Shown piece after piece: positions 37,322-46,518 of a DNA stretch of 64,000 bases. Numbering within the stretch: position 1 is the first letter of the stretch; every line of letters begins with the position of its first letter. A model generated the notes under the pieces. It was not told where the DNA came from and did not search any database. It saw only the letters and a list, made by a program, of their open reading frames with translations. The stretch is taken from contig NC_010545.1 in NCBI RefSeq assembly GCF_000069945.1, positions 310,001 to 374,000 of the forward strand. The letters run 5' to 3'. Made by a program: the position numbers and the translations under genes. Origin of the DNA: Corynebacterium urealyticum DSM 7109. GTDB taxonomy: Bacteria > Actinomycetota > Actinomycetes > Mycobacteriales > Mycobacteriaceae.

Positions 37322-38374
37322 CTAGTTGCTCTCGGTTTGGTCGGCGGGGGAGACGATCTGGATGCCGTCGCCGGATGCGGAGGCGGCGACCACGGTGCCG
37401 TCGTCAAGCGTAATGATGCTCTGGGCATCTGCGACGGTGGCGAAGTGCTTGCGCTTCACCGGAATGCCCTGGGAGATGTCGTAGCCGGTGGCGGTGTTGC
37501 TGGCCAGCGAGCTGACCCAGGCGAGGCGCTGCGCGGGGTCCCACGCGGCATCCCAGGGTCCTTCCGGCACCGGCGCGGACTGCTGGAGGCGGATGATGCC
37601 GTCGGTGGTGTAGACGTGGAGCTGGTTGCCGGTGGAATCCGCAGCCAGCACCAGGCCGTGCTCGCCGCCGCGCACCTTGCCCACTCCCAGGCCGACGCGC
37701 AGGGTGCCGCCTTGGCGCGAGCCGTTCCAGTCGATGTCCTGGATGGTGGTGTCGAAGCGGTTGGTTCGCACCACGGAGTCGCGCTGGCCGTCCACCTGCA
37801 CCGCTTGGAGCTGATCGGTCTCGCGTGCGACGTCGATGGTGTCTTTGAGCTCGCCGCCGTCGAAGACCCAGATCTTGCGCTCAGTGTCGCTGCCTGCGAG
37901 CACCTCGCCTGTCGACGCCACCGTGGCCACCGTGACCGGCTTATCCGTGGCGATAGTCTCCTCCCGGTCTCCGAAGAGCTTGATCTCGCCTGCGCAGGCG
38001 AGCGCGAAGGTGCCGGCGTTGGCGGAAGCCTCGCCGCAGGATTGGTCCAGCTCGTGGCGGGCGGCCTTGCCCTGCTGAATCTCCTCGAGGGTGCCGATAG
38101 TCAGCGCGCTTGAAGTGCGAACGCCGATGCGGCCGTTCGTTTCGTCCACATCGCTCACCGGCTCGAAGTCGACCAGGTCGCCCGCCGGGTCCGACGACTG
38201 CGGGGACTGCACCGGCTCAGCGCTGCCCATGTTCGCAGCTGCCTCTCCGCCGGCTTCCTCGATCTTGGCAGAGGGAGACGCGCCGCAGGCGCTCAACGCC
38301 AGGGCAGCCGCGACTGCACCGGAAACTGCGACAAAGCGGAGGCGGGAACTGGGGGCAAACAAACGAGCATTCAC
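37322..38374 (-). CDS. Predicted lipoprotein with beta-propeller-like C-terminal region
   Basis: 350 residues from a GTG at 38374; a -10-like TAGGCT eight bases before it suggests a leaderless start. The signal peptide ends in the lipobox LSAC followed by [10 protein letters not shown], so it should be exported and lipidated. The rest contains repeated beta-strand patterns ending in Asp/Gly turns (for example [28 protein letters not shown]) like a YncE-type propeller. Function unknown. It sits between pyrD and the divergent uppP. Confidence 0.72.
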   Translation of the reverse strand: MNARLFAPSSRLRFVAVSGAVAAALALSACGASPSAKIEEAGGEAAANMGSAEPVQSPQSSDPAGDLVDFEPVSDVDETNGRIGVRTSSALTIGTLEEIQQGKAARHELDQSCGEASANAGTFALACAGEIKLFGDREETIATDKPVTVATVASTGEVLAGSDTERKIWVFDGGELKDTIDVARETDQLQAVQVDGQRDSVVRTNRFDTTIQDIDWNGSRQGGTLRVGLGVGKVRGGEHGLVLAADSTGNQLHVYTTDGIIRLQQSAPVPEGPWDAAWDPAQRLAWVSSLASNTATGYDISQGIPVKRKHFATVADAQSIITLDDGTVVAASASGDGIQIVSPADQTESN

Positions 38375-38444
38375 AAGGTCAAAGCCTAGCAACGCGCCCG
38401 TCGCGCACCGCGATGGCTAAGTAGGCGGGGTAGTGTCTTTCGCC

Positions 38445-39290
38445 ATGACTGATCCCGCCACCACAATGTCCTGGGTCCAGGTGATCGTCCTGTCCATTGT
38501 CCAGGGCCTCACCGAGTTTCTGCCCGTGTCTTCCTCGGGCCACCTGCGCATCGTCTCCCAACTATTTTGGGGCGAAGACGCCGGCGCCAGCTTCACCGCT
38601 GTGATCCAGCTGGGAACGGAGCTTGCCGTGCTGGTCTTCTTTGCCAAAGACATCTGGCGCATCCTCACCGCCTGGTTCGCCGGCCTCGCGGACAAATCCA
38701 AGCGGAACTTCGACTACCGCATGGGCTGGATGGTCATCGCCGGCACCATCCCGGTCGGTCTTGCAGGCGTTTTACTCAAAGACCTCATCCGCGAGAACTT
38801 CCGCAACCTCTGGATCACCGCCACAGTGCTGATCCTGTTCTCACTGGTGTTCATCCTGGCCGAGCGCCGCGGCAAAAAGACCCGCGGCTTCGAGGAACTG
38901 ACTATGAAGGACGCGGTTGTGATGGGCCTGTGGCAGTGCCTGGCGCTCATCCCGGGTGTGTCGCGCTCCGGCGGCACCATCTCCGGCGGCCTGTTCCTCA
39001 ATCTGGACCGCGAAGTGGCCACCCGTTTCTCCTTCCTGCTGGCCATCCCGGCAGTGCTTGCCTCCGGGCTGTTTTCCCTGCCGGACGCCTTCGACCCCCA
39101 GGCAGGCCAGGCGGCAAGCGGGCTGCAGCTGCTCGTCGGCTCCGGCATCGGGTTTGTGGTCGGCTACATCTCCATTGCCTGGCTGCTGAAGTTCGTGTCC
39201 AACCACTCGTTCGCGTGGTTCGCCGCCTACCGCATTCCGCTGGGCCTTCTCGTGATGGCGCTGCTCGGCACTGGCGTGATGGCCGCCTAG
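38445..39290 (+). CDS. uppP: Undecaprenyl-diphosphate phosphatase (UppP/BacA)
   Basis: Integral membrane phosphatase that recycles the undecaprenyl lipid carrier for cell-wall synthesis, 281 residues. The catalytic signature [16 protein letters not shown] is near the N terminus, and the second signature region [17 protein letters not shown] follows at about residue 170. About eight membrane helices. A -10-like TAGTGT just upstream of the ATG suggests a leaderless mRNA. Extra copies of this enzyme are known to raise bacitracin tolerance in other bacteria, so as transposon cargo it could matter for resistance (inference). Confidence 0.95.
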   Translation: MTDPATTMSWVQVIVLSIVQGLTEFLPVSSSGHLRIVSQLFWGEDAGASFTAVIQLGTELAVLVFFAKDIWRILTAWFAGLADKSKRNFDYRMGWMVIAGTIPVGLAGVLLKDLIRENFRNLWITATVLILFSLVFILAERRGKKTRGFEELTMKDAVVMGLWQCLALIPGVSRSGGTISGGLFLNLDREVATRFSFLLAIPAVLASGLFSLPDAFDPQAGQAASGLQLLVGSGIGFVVGYISIAWLLKFVSNHSFAWFAAYRIPLGLLVMALLGTGVMAA

Positions 39291-39306
39291 TTGTAGGGTT
39301 GTCCGC

Positions 39307-40521
39307 ATGCATGCATGGCCCGACCCGTCCGTACCCGCAGTCGCTGGCACCCCGGTGCCGCTGAAGCTCTTCGACACCGCCGATCAGCGCGTCAAGGAAG
39401 TAGACACCACCCCGGATGCGAACGGGGAGGTGGGGATGTACGTCTGCGGCATCACCCCGTACGACTCCACCCACCTCGGCCACGCCGCGACCTACCTCAC
39501 CTTCGACCTGGCGCAGCGCCAGCTGCTCGCCAACGGCCACAAGGTCCACTACGTGCAGAACATCACCGACGTGGACGACCCGCTGTTCGAGCGCGCAGAG
39601 CGCGACGGCGTGGACTGGCGCGAACTCGGCACCAGCCAGATCAACTTGTTCCGCAGCGACATGGAGATCCTGTCCGTGATCCCGCCGCGCGACTACATCG
39701 GCGCGATGGAGTCAGTCGACGAGGTGATCGCAATGGTGCAGCAGCTTCTCGACGCCGGCGCCGCCTACGAGCTCGACCAGGGCGACATCTACGCCTCCAT
39801 CGACGCCACCGAGCAGTTCGGCTACGAGTCCAACTTGGACCGCGCCACAATGGAGGAGTACTTCGCGGAACGTGGCGGCGACCCGGACCGCGAAGGCAAG
39901 CGCGACCCGCTGGACGCGCTGGTGTGGCGCGGCCACCGCGAGGGCGAGCCCGCCTGGGACTCGCCGTTCGGCCCGGGCCGGCCGGGCTGGCACGTCGAGT
40001 GCTCCGCGATTGCCACCAACCGCCTGGGCAGCCACTTCGCCATCCAGGGCGGCGGATCTGACCTGGCATTTCCGCACCACGAGTTCTCCGCCGCGCACGC
40101 GGAGGCCGCGCTGAAGGTCGAGCGCATGGCCGGGCACTACGTCCACGCCGGCATGATCGCCCTCGACGGTGTGAAGATGTCCAAGTCCCTGGGCAACCTC
40201 GTGTTCGTGCACAAGCTCTCGGAGGCAGGCCACGACCCGTCGGCGATCCGCCTGGCTGTCTTTGCGGGCCACTACCGCGAGGACCGGGACTTCTCCGACG
40301 CGATCCTGGCCGAGGCCGAGGAGCGCCTTACGCGTTGGCGCGAGCAGCTCGCCGGCGAGGTTTCTGAGGCGGAGGCGACGGAAGTCGTCGATAAGCTTCG
40401 CGCGATTCTTGCGGACGATCTGAACACCCCGGAGGCACTTTCGCTTCTCGACGGCGCAGCCGGCGACTGCAACCAGATCATCGCCACCGCCCTCGACGGG
40501 CTGCTCGGGGTGCGCATTTAG
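39307..40521 (+). CDS. mshC: L-cysteine:GlcN-Ins ligase (mycothiol biosynthesis)
   Basis: 404-residue cysteinyl-tRNA-synthetase-like ATP-dependent ligase that joins Cys to glucosaminyl-inositol. Class I synthetase motifs: [20 protein letters not shown] (HIGH-like plus zinc Cys) and [11 protein letters not shown] (KMSKS). Zinc ligands are in WHVECSAIA and [13 protein letters not shown]. It lacks the anticodon-binding domain of CysS, which fits MshC. It follows uppP by 16 bp. As cargo it is presumably an additional mshC copy. Confidence 0.92.
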   Translation: MHAWPDPSVPAVAGTPVPLKLFDTADQRVKEVDTTPDANGEVGMYVCGITPYDSTHLGHAATYLTFDLAQRQLLANGHKVHYVQNITDVDDPLFERAERDGVDWRELGTSQINLFRSDMEILSVIPPRDYIGAMESVDEVIAMVQQLLDAGAAYELDQGDIYASIDATEQFGYESNLDRATMEEYFAERGGDPDREGKRDPLDALVWRGHREGEPAWDSPFGPGRPGWHVECSAIATNRLGSHFAIQGGGSDLAFPHHEFSAAHAEAALKVERMAGHYVHAGMIALDGVKMSKSLGNLVFVHKLSEAGHDPSAIRLAVFAGHYREDRDFSDAILAEAEERLTRWREQLAGEVSEAEATEVVDKLRAILADDLNTPEALSLLDGAAGDCNQIIATALDGLLGVRI

Positions 40522-40544
40522 CGCGCCTCACGCACAATGGGCCC

Positions 40545-40943
40545 ATGAGCGCAGCTGCGGACAACTCGATTCGGGCCCAGTTTCAGCCCGAGGTAGACGA
40601 ATTCATCGACGACCTGACCACCTTCGCCACCGGTTCCTACCTGCAGGACGAGGACAAGGACCTGTGGGAAGAGCCTTTCGACCCGGCGGTGCTGCCGGAT
40701 TTGAAGAAGCGGCTTGAGATGTTCCTTGACGCCCTCGATCTGCTTGGCGACGACCCTGAGGGCGACGCGCTGGTGAAGGTCGTGGCGCCGTTCTACGAGA
40801 ACCTCGAGGAGTTCAACGAAAAGCACGCCAACGCGGTGCTTGAACCGGAGGAGAAGGCCGACATCGAGACCTTGGTGTTCCGTGCGGCGGCCGCCACCGG
40901 CGCCACGGACGAGGCTCTCAACGAGCTTCCGGAACTTGAGTAG
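40545..40943 (+). CDS. Conserved acidic hypothetical protein
   Basis: 132 residues, strongly acidic, all-alpha in appearance (FQPEVDEFIDDLTTFATGSY, LPDLKKRLEMFLDALDLLGD). No motif I can assign and no signal or membrane segment. It is translationally linked to the HAD gene (stop 40941-40943 overlaps its TTG-initiated frame). Confidence 0.65.
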   Translation: MSAAADNSIRAQFQPEVDEFIDDLTTFATGSYLQDEDKDLWEEPFDPAVLPDLKKRLEMFLDALDLLGDDPEGDALVKVVAPFYENLEEFNEKHANAVLEPEEKADIETLVFRAAAATGATDEALNELPELE

Positions 40944-41172
40944 GCCGAAGGCCGTCCTCTGGGACATGGACGGCACCCTCATCGACACCGAACCGCTGTG
41001 GGGTAAGGCCACCTTCGAGCTCGGCGAGCTGCTGGGCCGCCCGCTCACCCCGGAGGTGCGCGCTAAAACTATCGGCGGCAGCTTCCCCAACACCTTGAGC
41101 GTGGTGGCCGAGTGGGCGGGCTACGAGCTTAAAGACGGCGACCTGGAGCGCTACCGCACCTGGATGTTCGAC
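40936..41172 (+). pseudogene. HAD-superfamily hydrolase, 3' end removed by IS1249
   Basis: The frame starts at a TTG overlapping the previous stop and reads SRPKAVLWDMDGTLIDTEPL, the HAD motif I (DxDGT) of beta-phosphoglucomutase-like phosphatases. After about 79 residues the sequence meets the terminal repeat of the right IS1249 copy at 41173 and ends in IS DNA. Family members are normally over 200 residues, so this is a dead fragment marking the edge of the captured block. Confidence 0.85.
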
Positions 41173-41188
41173 GGGTTAAGGGTCAAAA

Positions 41189-42635
41189 GGGGATGCGGAC
41201 GGGATCTTGGAGGATTCCACTTATGAACCGTTCGTACACAGATCAGCAGCGTCGCAGAGCGATTGAGGTTTATAAGCGCACTCAGTCGGTGACGAAGACG
41301 ACCCGGCAGCTGGGGTATCCGGGGAGATGGACGCTGTACAAATGGTTGCGTGAACCCACCACTCCAGGTAGACCGCGTAAGCAGGCGAAAACCTTGACGC
41401 GTTACCCGTTTGAGGTCAAGCTTCGTGCTGTCGAACTTTTCAACGCCGGCTGGAGCCCAGCTGACATCGCTCAAGAATGTGGGCTGAGGTCAAAAATGAG
41501 CGTCTATTCTTGGACACAACGCCATCGTGAAGAGGGACAATGGGGGCTGATGTCGAAAAAGGAACGAGAAGAACGTGCTCGCATCCCCACCCGAGCAGCC
41601 CTTGAAAAATCTTTGCCGGATGATCCATCTGAACTGAAAGAACAGATGGCCAAGCTGCTGGTCGAGAAAGCTGTATTGGAAAAGGAGCTGGAGCTTGTAA
41701 AAAAAGACGTCAGCGTCATCCCAGGTCAGCTCAGTAATAGACAAAAGACCGCAGTGGTTGACGCGCTACGCCCTGACTTCCCCTTGCCGATGCTGCTCGC
41801 CTCTATCGGCCTTGCACAATCGAGTTTTTACTACCACCTTCAACAACGCAGCCGGCCCGATAAGCACGAGCATATCCGTGACATACTCCATGCCATCGAC
41901 GCGCAGTCGGACAACACGTACGGCTATCGACGCATGTGGTGGGAGTTGCGTCATCGTGGGATCATCATCAGCGAGAAGGTTGTTCGTCGCCTCATGCGCG
42001 AAGAAGGAATCGTGCCCCGCTTTCCGAAACGCAAGTGGAGGTACTCCAGCTATCAGGGAGAAATTTCACCAGCTCCGGACAACTTGGTGAACCGTAATTT
42101 TCACGCTGACAGCCCAAACAAGTTGTGGCTAACTGACATCAGTGTTTTTGCAGCTCACGATAGTCGCGTGTACCTCTCTGCCATAATCGACTGTTTTGAC
42201 GGCAAGGTCGTCGCCGCGAAAACAAGCGTGCACCCCACTATGGAGTTGGCGCAGGAAACCCTGCTTGCTGCCATTGAAGCGGAGCAGCCAGAAGCAGATG
42301 GTTCCCTGGTGCTTCATTCTGACCGGGGTGCACATTACCGCGGTAGCACCTGGCGCAGTTTGACCGCTAAATACGGGATTGTCAGCTCAATGTCTAAAAA
42401 GGGTTGCAGCCCAGATAACGCAGCGTGTGAAGGATTTTTCGGCCGTATGAAAAATGAGATGTACTACGGCAAGGTTTGGCAAACCACCAAAGAGCTCGAA
42501 GAAGCCATCGCGCGATACATCGAGTTCTATAACAACCACCGGATCAAAACCAGTCTAGGCGGTGTGAGTATCACCGCCTACCGAAAACTTCATGTAGCGT
42601 GACCCGAAACTGTCCAACAAAATGTCCGCGTCCCC
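41189..42635 (+). mobile_element. IS3-family insertion sequence nested in the IS1249 terminal repeat
   Basis: 1447 bp with short imperfect ends (GGGGATGCGGAC at left, complement of GGGGACGCGGAC at right). It is flanked by a 3-bp AAA duplication (41186-41188 and 42636-42638) within the A-tract of the IS1249 end. It carries one transposase frame. Confidence 0.85.
41223..42602 (+). CDS. IS3-family transposase, single-frame
   Basis: 459 residues from the ATG at 41223. The N-terminal part has two helix-turn-helix-like segments (RRAIEVYKRTQSVTKTTRQL and FNAGWSPADIAQECGL) and a leucine-rich coiled coil (EQMAKLLVEKAVLEKELELV). The C-terminal integrase core has LTDISVF, LHSDRGAHY and CEGFFGRMKNE, supplying D, D and E. 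Most IS3 elements make this protein by frameshifting between two frames; here orfA and orfB are joined in one open frame. It looks intact. Confidence 0.88.
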   Translation: MNRSYTDQQRRRAIEVYKRTQSVTKTTRQLGYPGRWTLYKWLREPTTPGRPRKQAKTLTRYPFEVKLRAVELFNAGWSPADIAQECGLRSKMSVYSWTQRHREEGQWGLMSKKEREERARIPTRAALEKSLPDDPSELKEQMAKLLVEKAVLEKELELVKKDVSVIPGQLSNRQKTAVVDALRPDFPLPMLLASIGLAQSSFYYHLQQRSRPDKHEHIRDILHAIDAQSDNTYGYRRMWWELRHRGIIISEKVVRRLMREEGIVPRFPKRKWRYSSYQGEISPAPDNLVNRNFHADSPNKLWLTDISVFAAHDSRVYLSAIIDCFDGKVVAAKTSVHPTMELAQETLLAAIEAEQPEADGSLVLHSDRGAHYRGSTWRSLTAKYGIVSSMSKKGCSPDNAACEGFFGRMKNEMYYGKVWQTTKELEEAIARYIEFYNNHRIKTSLGGVSITAYRKLHVA

Positions 42636-42666
42636 AAATGTGTGTCTGGCTCGGCGTGTCGCGGGG

Positions 42667-43845
42667 TTAGATGTGGCCTTTTTGGATGCCGATTGAGTGG
42701 GTGTAGTCGGTGTCGATAGCGTTGTCGTAGAGGGCTGGGCGTCCTGTTTCGTGGTCGGCTTGGTTCTCGGTTTGGGTCAGGGTGGATACTTTGGCGAGTT
42801 GGTCCTGGCCCCAGTTGGACTGCCTGGCGATCTCAACGGGGTCGTCAGGCAGTTCCGTTTGCAGGTACAGCCACCAATCCAGCATCCGGCGTTGGTGTTC
42901 ACCGGATCTGCCGCGGTGGGTGCGGGCAAGCAGTTTCAACTGGGCGTTGATGCCGCCTTCCAGGCTGTTGGTGGTGGATTTGATCCGGCTGACATCGAGG
43001 ACACCGTCAGGTGGGTCGAGATAGACAAATAACAGCTGGTTGCGCCATAGGTGGTTGAGGCTGTTGTAGGCCTTGCGGGTGCGTTCATGCGTCCATGACC
43101 AGGTGCGTTGCCGTGTCGCTGGGTCGGTTGTGAACGTTTTCTGGTTCATCCAGTCGCGGTAGATAGTGCCGTATTCGTGCAGTTGTGCACCCCACTCGGC
43201 TGCCTCGTCAAGAGCGGTGATCTTCGTGAGGTTGAGCGCGAGCTGGTAAATCGCTCGTCCTGCATCGGTGCGGGGGCGTGAGGTGGTGTGCCGACGCACC
43301 ACGCGTTGGGCGTGAACGAGGCAGCGCTGCACTTTCGTTGCAGGCCAGCATGTCTTGATTGCGCTGGCAGCGCCTTGGCCGCCGTCGATGACAGCGATCA
43401 GGGGCGCGGGGATACGTTCGAGGAGCCTTTGGTAGTCGCGGGTGGTCTCACGTGTGCACCAGTGCCAAGCGATGACGTGATCCAAGGTGGCGGCAACAAT
43501 CAAGCATCCGCCGGCGGTGTAGGTGCCGTCAAGAAAGACCTGGTCGTAGACCCGGCCTTCGTGCCCGATCGTGGGATCGGGGACATCAACTAGCCAGAAG
43601 TGTTCAAACCGGCGTTGCAGGGTACGCGGATGACACCCTGCTTCGGCGGCAGCGGTTTCCAAGCTCGCACCGGTTGTGAGGTGGGTGATAAATGCTGCGA
43701 AGGCTGCTGAGTTGGTGATATCGGGGCGCTGCTTGGTGGTGGAAGCGCCGCAGATTTTGCACCGCCACCGGGTGCGGTTGGCGGAGGTCTTACCGTTGCG
43801 TTTCATCTCGCCGCCGCAGTGGCAGCGTGGTCTGTTCTTTGGCAT
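42667..43845 (-). CDS. IS1249-type transposase (right copy)
   Basis: 392 residues beginning MPKNRPRCHCGGEMKRNG, co-linear with the left copy. The zinc-ribbon Cys pairs and the DDE residues (DQVFLDGTYT, LIAVIDGGQGAASAI, TTNSLEGGINAQ) are intact. The residues before about 100 and in the middle differ substantially from the left copy, whereas the last 70 are nearly identical, so the two bounding elements are related but distinct. The frame is open and probably functional, but the interrupted left end should prevent it from moving alone. Confidence 0.88.
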   Translation of the reverse strand: MPKNRPRCHCGGEMKRNGKTSANRTRWRCKICGASTTKQRPDITNSAAFAAFITHLTTGASLETAAAEAGCHPRTLQRRFEHFWLVDVPDPTIGHEGRVYDQVFLDGTYTAGGCLIVAATLDHVIAWHWCTRETTRDYQRLLERIPAPLIAVIDGGQGAASAIKTCWPATKVQRCLVHAQRVVRRHTTSRPRTDAGRAIYQLALNLTKITALDEAAEWGAQLHEYGTIYRDWMNQKTFTTDPATRQRTWSWTHERTRKAYNSLNHLWRNQLLFVYLDPPDGVLDVSRIKSTTNSLEGGINAQLKLLARTHRGRSGEHQRRMLDWWLYLQTELPDDPVEIARQSNWGQDQLAKVSTLTQTENQADHETGRPALYDNAIDTDYTHSIGIQKGHI

Positions 43846-44033
43846 TGATCAATGCCAACACCAGCTCCTACCACACGCTGCTGTCACACCCGGTATTTCG
43901 CTGCCCCGGGGCGGATATATGCTCTAGGAGCATATACTTTCCGGATTACCCCTGATCAACCCAAACAAATCGACGAATCCGGACACACATTTTGTCGTTT
44001 AACCCGCGCTCGTGGCAAGAAAACCCGCGCGCG

Positions 44034-44042
44034 TGCTAAACT
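44034..44042 (+). promoter_or_regulatory. Extended -10 promoter for nusG
   Basis: TGCTAAACT combines an extended -10 TGn with the TANANT box TAAACT, 29 bp beyond the transposon end and about 100 bp before nusG. The -35 region is poor (TGGCAA around 44013). It lies in the original chromosomal DNA. Confidence 0.5.
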
Positions 44043-44059
44043 CAAAAGCAGAAAACATC

Positions 44060-44095
44060 CCGCCTCGCCGACCAACGGTAGGGGCGGATTTTTAT
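44060..44095 (+). terminator. Candidate attenuator hairpin in the nusG leader
   Basis: CCGCCTC (44060-44066) can pair with GGGGCGG (44081-44087), followed by ATTTTTATT. It lies between the nusG promoter and its start codon, so it could be a leader terminator rather than an operon terminator. Confidence 0.45.
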
Positions 44096-44143
44096 TGCCA
44101 ATCCTGACTAAATCTCCCAGGCTCACCCGACAAGGAGCATCAC

Positions 44144-45028
44144 ATGAGCGCAGATAATAACCTCAGCGCAGCGGACCTCGCCGCCGCGGCACAGGAGGAC
44201 ATCCACCAGGAAGTCGCAGCCCACAAGGAGTCCGAGGCCGAGCAGGCCGCGGCAGCCCTGGGGGACGCCGCAGAGGACACCGCCGCGGAGTCGGCGGAGG
44301 GCGTCGACACCGCACCGGAGGCTTCCGAGGCTGAGCAGCCAGAGAAGACCGCCGAAGAGGCCGCGATGGAAGCCTACAAGACCCGCCTGCGCGAGTTCAT
44401 GCGCGCCCTGAAGAAGCTGCCGGGCGAGTGGTACATCATCCAGTGCTACTCCGGCTACGAGAACAAGGTGAAGACCAACCTCGAGATGCGCGCCCAGACC
44501 CTGGGCGTGGACGAGCAGATCCACGAGGTCGTCGTCCCGATCGAGGAAGTCACTGAGCTCAAGGACGGCAAGCGCAAGCAGGTCAAGCGCAAGCTGCTGC
44601 CGGGCTACGTCCTCGTCCGCATCGAGCTTGACGACGCCTCCTGGTCCGTCGTCCGCGACACCCCGGGTGTGACCTCCTTCGTGGGTAACGAAGGCAAGCC
44701 GACCCCGGTGAAGATCCGCGAGGTCGCGAAGTTCCTGCTGCCACCGGAGACCGCAACCGCTGCGGCGGAGGACCAGGGCCAGGACGCTGCCGACGTCGAC
44801 GTCTCCGCGACCGGCGTGGCTGTCCCGCCGAAGCCGGCCTCCGAGACCGTCGAGGTGGACTACGAGGTGGGCGAGTCCGTCACCATCCTCTCCGGCCCGT
44901 TCGCATCCGTTGCCGCGACCATCTCCGAGATCGATACCGTCCAGAATCGCCTCAAGGCAATGGTCTCCATCTTCGGCCGTGAGACCCCGGTTGAGCTGGA
45001 ATTTGATCAGGTCGCGAAGCTCGATTAA
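44144..45028 (+). CDS. nusG: Transcription antitermination/elongation factor NusG
   Basis: 294-residue RNA polymerase-associated factor. An Ala/Glu-rich N-terminal extension of about 90 residues, common in actinobacteria, precedes the NGN domain ([54 protein letters not shown]). A linker with [18 protein letters not shown] leads to the C-terminal KOW domain ([20 protein letters not shown]). The ATG follows ribosome site AAGGAG. It starts the nusG-rplK-rplA group. Confidence 0.96.
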   Translation: MSADNNLSAADLAAAAQEDIHQEVAAHKESEAEQAAAALGDAAEDTAAESAEGVDTAPEASEAEQPEKTAEEAAMEAYKTRLREFMRALKKLPGEWYIIQCYSGYENKVKTNLEMRAQTLGVDEQIHEVVVPIEEVTELKDGKRKQVKRKLLPGYVLVRIELDDASWSVVRDTPGVTSFVGNEGKPTPVKIREVAKFLLPPETATAAAEDQGQDAADVDVSATGVAVPPKPASETVEVDYEVGESVTILSGPFASVAATISEIDTVQNRLKAMVSIFGRETPVELEFDQVAKLD

Positions 45029-45171
45029 TGTAACTCTGTCTGCTATTCAGTGGCGCGCCTTCGGCGTGCCCGGGTGGCAGTGGAACTATTCATCTCCGGT
45101 GGCTGGCTAAGAACCGGCATCCGGTCGGGGAGCGGTACGCCCGCTTCCTGATAACAGAAAGAGGTATAGCG

Positions 45172-45615
45172 ATGGCCAAGAAGAAGAAGGTCCAGGCGCT
45201 CATCAAGCTGCAGATCCAGGCTGGTGCAGCAACCCCAGCTCCGCCGGTTGGTCCGGCACTGGGTGCTCACGGTGTGAACATCGTTGAGTTCACCAAGGCC
45301 TACAACGCTGCAACCGAGTCCCAGCGCGGCAACATCGTGCCGGTCGAGATCACGGTCTACGAGGACCGCTCCTTCGACTTCAAGCTGAAGACCCCGCCGG
45401 CTTCCAAGCTGCTGCTGAAGGCCGCTGGCCTGCAGAAGGGCTCCGGCGTCCCGCACACCGACAAGGTCGGTAAGGTCACCTGGGATCAGTGCAAGGAAAT
45501 TGCAAAGACCAAGGAGCCGGACCTGAACGCGAACGACATCGAGGCTGGTGCGGCCATCATCGCCGGTACCGCTCGCTCGATGGGTATCGACGTCGAGGGT
45601 CGCCCGTCCGCTTAA
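45172..45615 (+). CDS. rplK: 50S ribosomal protein L11
   Basis: 147 residues beginning [36 protein letters not shown] is the proline-rich L11 N-terminal signature, and the C-terminal rRNA-binding domain ends [20 protein letters not shown]. Ribosome site AAAGAGGT precedes the ATG. It follows nusG by 143 bp and precedes rplA. Confidence 0.97.
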
Positions 45616-45721
45616 GTGCGCCACCCCGGTGGGTTTGCTGCCGGGGTTTCATCGCGTGGCAGGGTCGCTTGCTGACCCACTAGACCACAACTCCAACACC
45701 TAAACCCAGATTGGAATTTTC

Positions 45722-46438
45722 ATGAGCAAGGTTTCTAAGGCTTACCGCGAAGCGGCCGCTAAGGTCGATCGCGATAACAAATACACCCCGCTGCAGGCTG
45801 CGAAGCTGGCCAAGGCGACGTCCTCCAAGAACTACGACGCAACCATCGACGTTGCGATCCGCCTGGGCGTTGACCCGCGCAAGGCTGACCAGCTGGTCCG
45901 CGGCACCGTCGCACTGCCGAACGGCACCGGTAAGGACGTCCGCGTGGTCGTCTTCGCCGAGGGCCCGAACGCTACCGCTGCCGAGGAGGCAGGCGCAGAC
46001 TTCGTTGGCTCCGCTGAGCTGATCGAGAAGATCCAGGGCGGCTGGACCGACTTCGACGCTGCGATCGCTACCCCGGACCAGATGGCTAAGGTTGGCCGCG
46101 TTGCTCGCGTGCTGGGCCCACGTGGTCTGATGCCGAACCCGAAGACCGGCACCGTCACCACCGACGTTGCTAAGGCTGTCTCCGAGATCAAGGGCGGCAA
46201 GATCTCCTTCCGTGTGGACAAGGCTTCCAACCTGCACGCCCTGATCGGTAAGGCTTCCTTCGACGAGAAGAAGCTGGCCGAGAACTACGGCGCCCTGATC
46301 GACGAGCTGCTGCGCATCAAGCCGTCCTCTTCGAAGGGTAAGTACATCAAGAAGGTCACCCTGTCCTCCACCAACGGCCCGGGTGTCCCGGTCGACGAGA
46401 CCATCCAGAAGAACTACGCTGACGACGCTGAGGCTTAA
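45722..46438 (+). CDS. rplA: 50S ribosomal protein L1
   Basis: 238 residues beginning [16 protein letters not shown]. The L1 signature region includes [20 protein letters not shown] followed by [10 protein letters not shown]. In many bacteria L1 represses its own operon by binding the leader mRNA; I did not identify that site. A strong terminator follows. Confidence 0.97.
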   Translation: MSKVSKAYREAAAKVDRDNKYTPLQAAKLAKATSSKNYDATIDVAIRLGVDPRKADQLVRGTVALPNGTGKDVRVVVFAEGPNATAAEEAGADFVGSAELIEKIQGGWTDFDAAIATPDQMAKVGRVARVLGPRGLMPNPKTGTVTTDVAKAVSEIKGGKISFRVDKASNLHALIGKASFDEKKLAENYGALIDELLRIKPSSSKGKYIKKVTLSSTNGPGVPVDETIQKNYADDAEA

Positions 46439-46461
46439 GCCCTAGCTTGCTGACGTAGCTG

Positions 46462-46491
46462 CCCCGACCCCTAGAGGGTCGGGGCTTCTTT
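46462..46491 (+). terminator. Intrinsic terminator after rplA
   Basis: A 10-bp perfect stem GCCCCGACCC / GGGTCGGGGC with loop CTAGA is followed by TTCTTT. Confidence 0.9.
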
Positions 46492-46518
46492 GCGTTCTGG
46501 GGAATGCTTAAGTTCTAG

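Larger units (their letters stand above)
30537..44005. mobile_element. Composite transposon bounded by two IS1249-type elements
   Basis: A 13,469-bp unit lies between secE and nusG. The outer ends are inverted (GGGTTAAGGGTCAAAATG at 30537; reverse complement of GGGTTAAACGACAAAATG ending at 44005). Both sides carry the identical 8-bp target duplication GCGCTCGT (30529-30536 and 44006-44013). The inner flanks of the two IS copies differ from this octamer and from each other, so the whole segment moved as one. Cargo: a TetAB-like exporter plus a chromosomal-type block with pyrD, uppP and mshC. The architecture parallels Tn5432, the known IS1249-bounded erm(X) transposon of corynebacteria, but with different cargo. 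Confidence 0.9.
41173..44005 (-). mobile_element. IS1249-type insertion sequence, right copy, interrupted by an IS3 element
   Basis: Its left terminal repeat GGGTTAAGGGTCAAAA (41173-41188) is cut off from the body by the nested IS3-family element and resumes at 42639 (TGTGTGTCTGG). Removing the IS3 element and one copy of its 3-bp duplication restores a unit of about 1383 bp, matching the left copy (1385 bp). The right end at 44005 differs from the left repeat at three positions in the ACGAC/GGGTC block. Confidence 0.88.
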
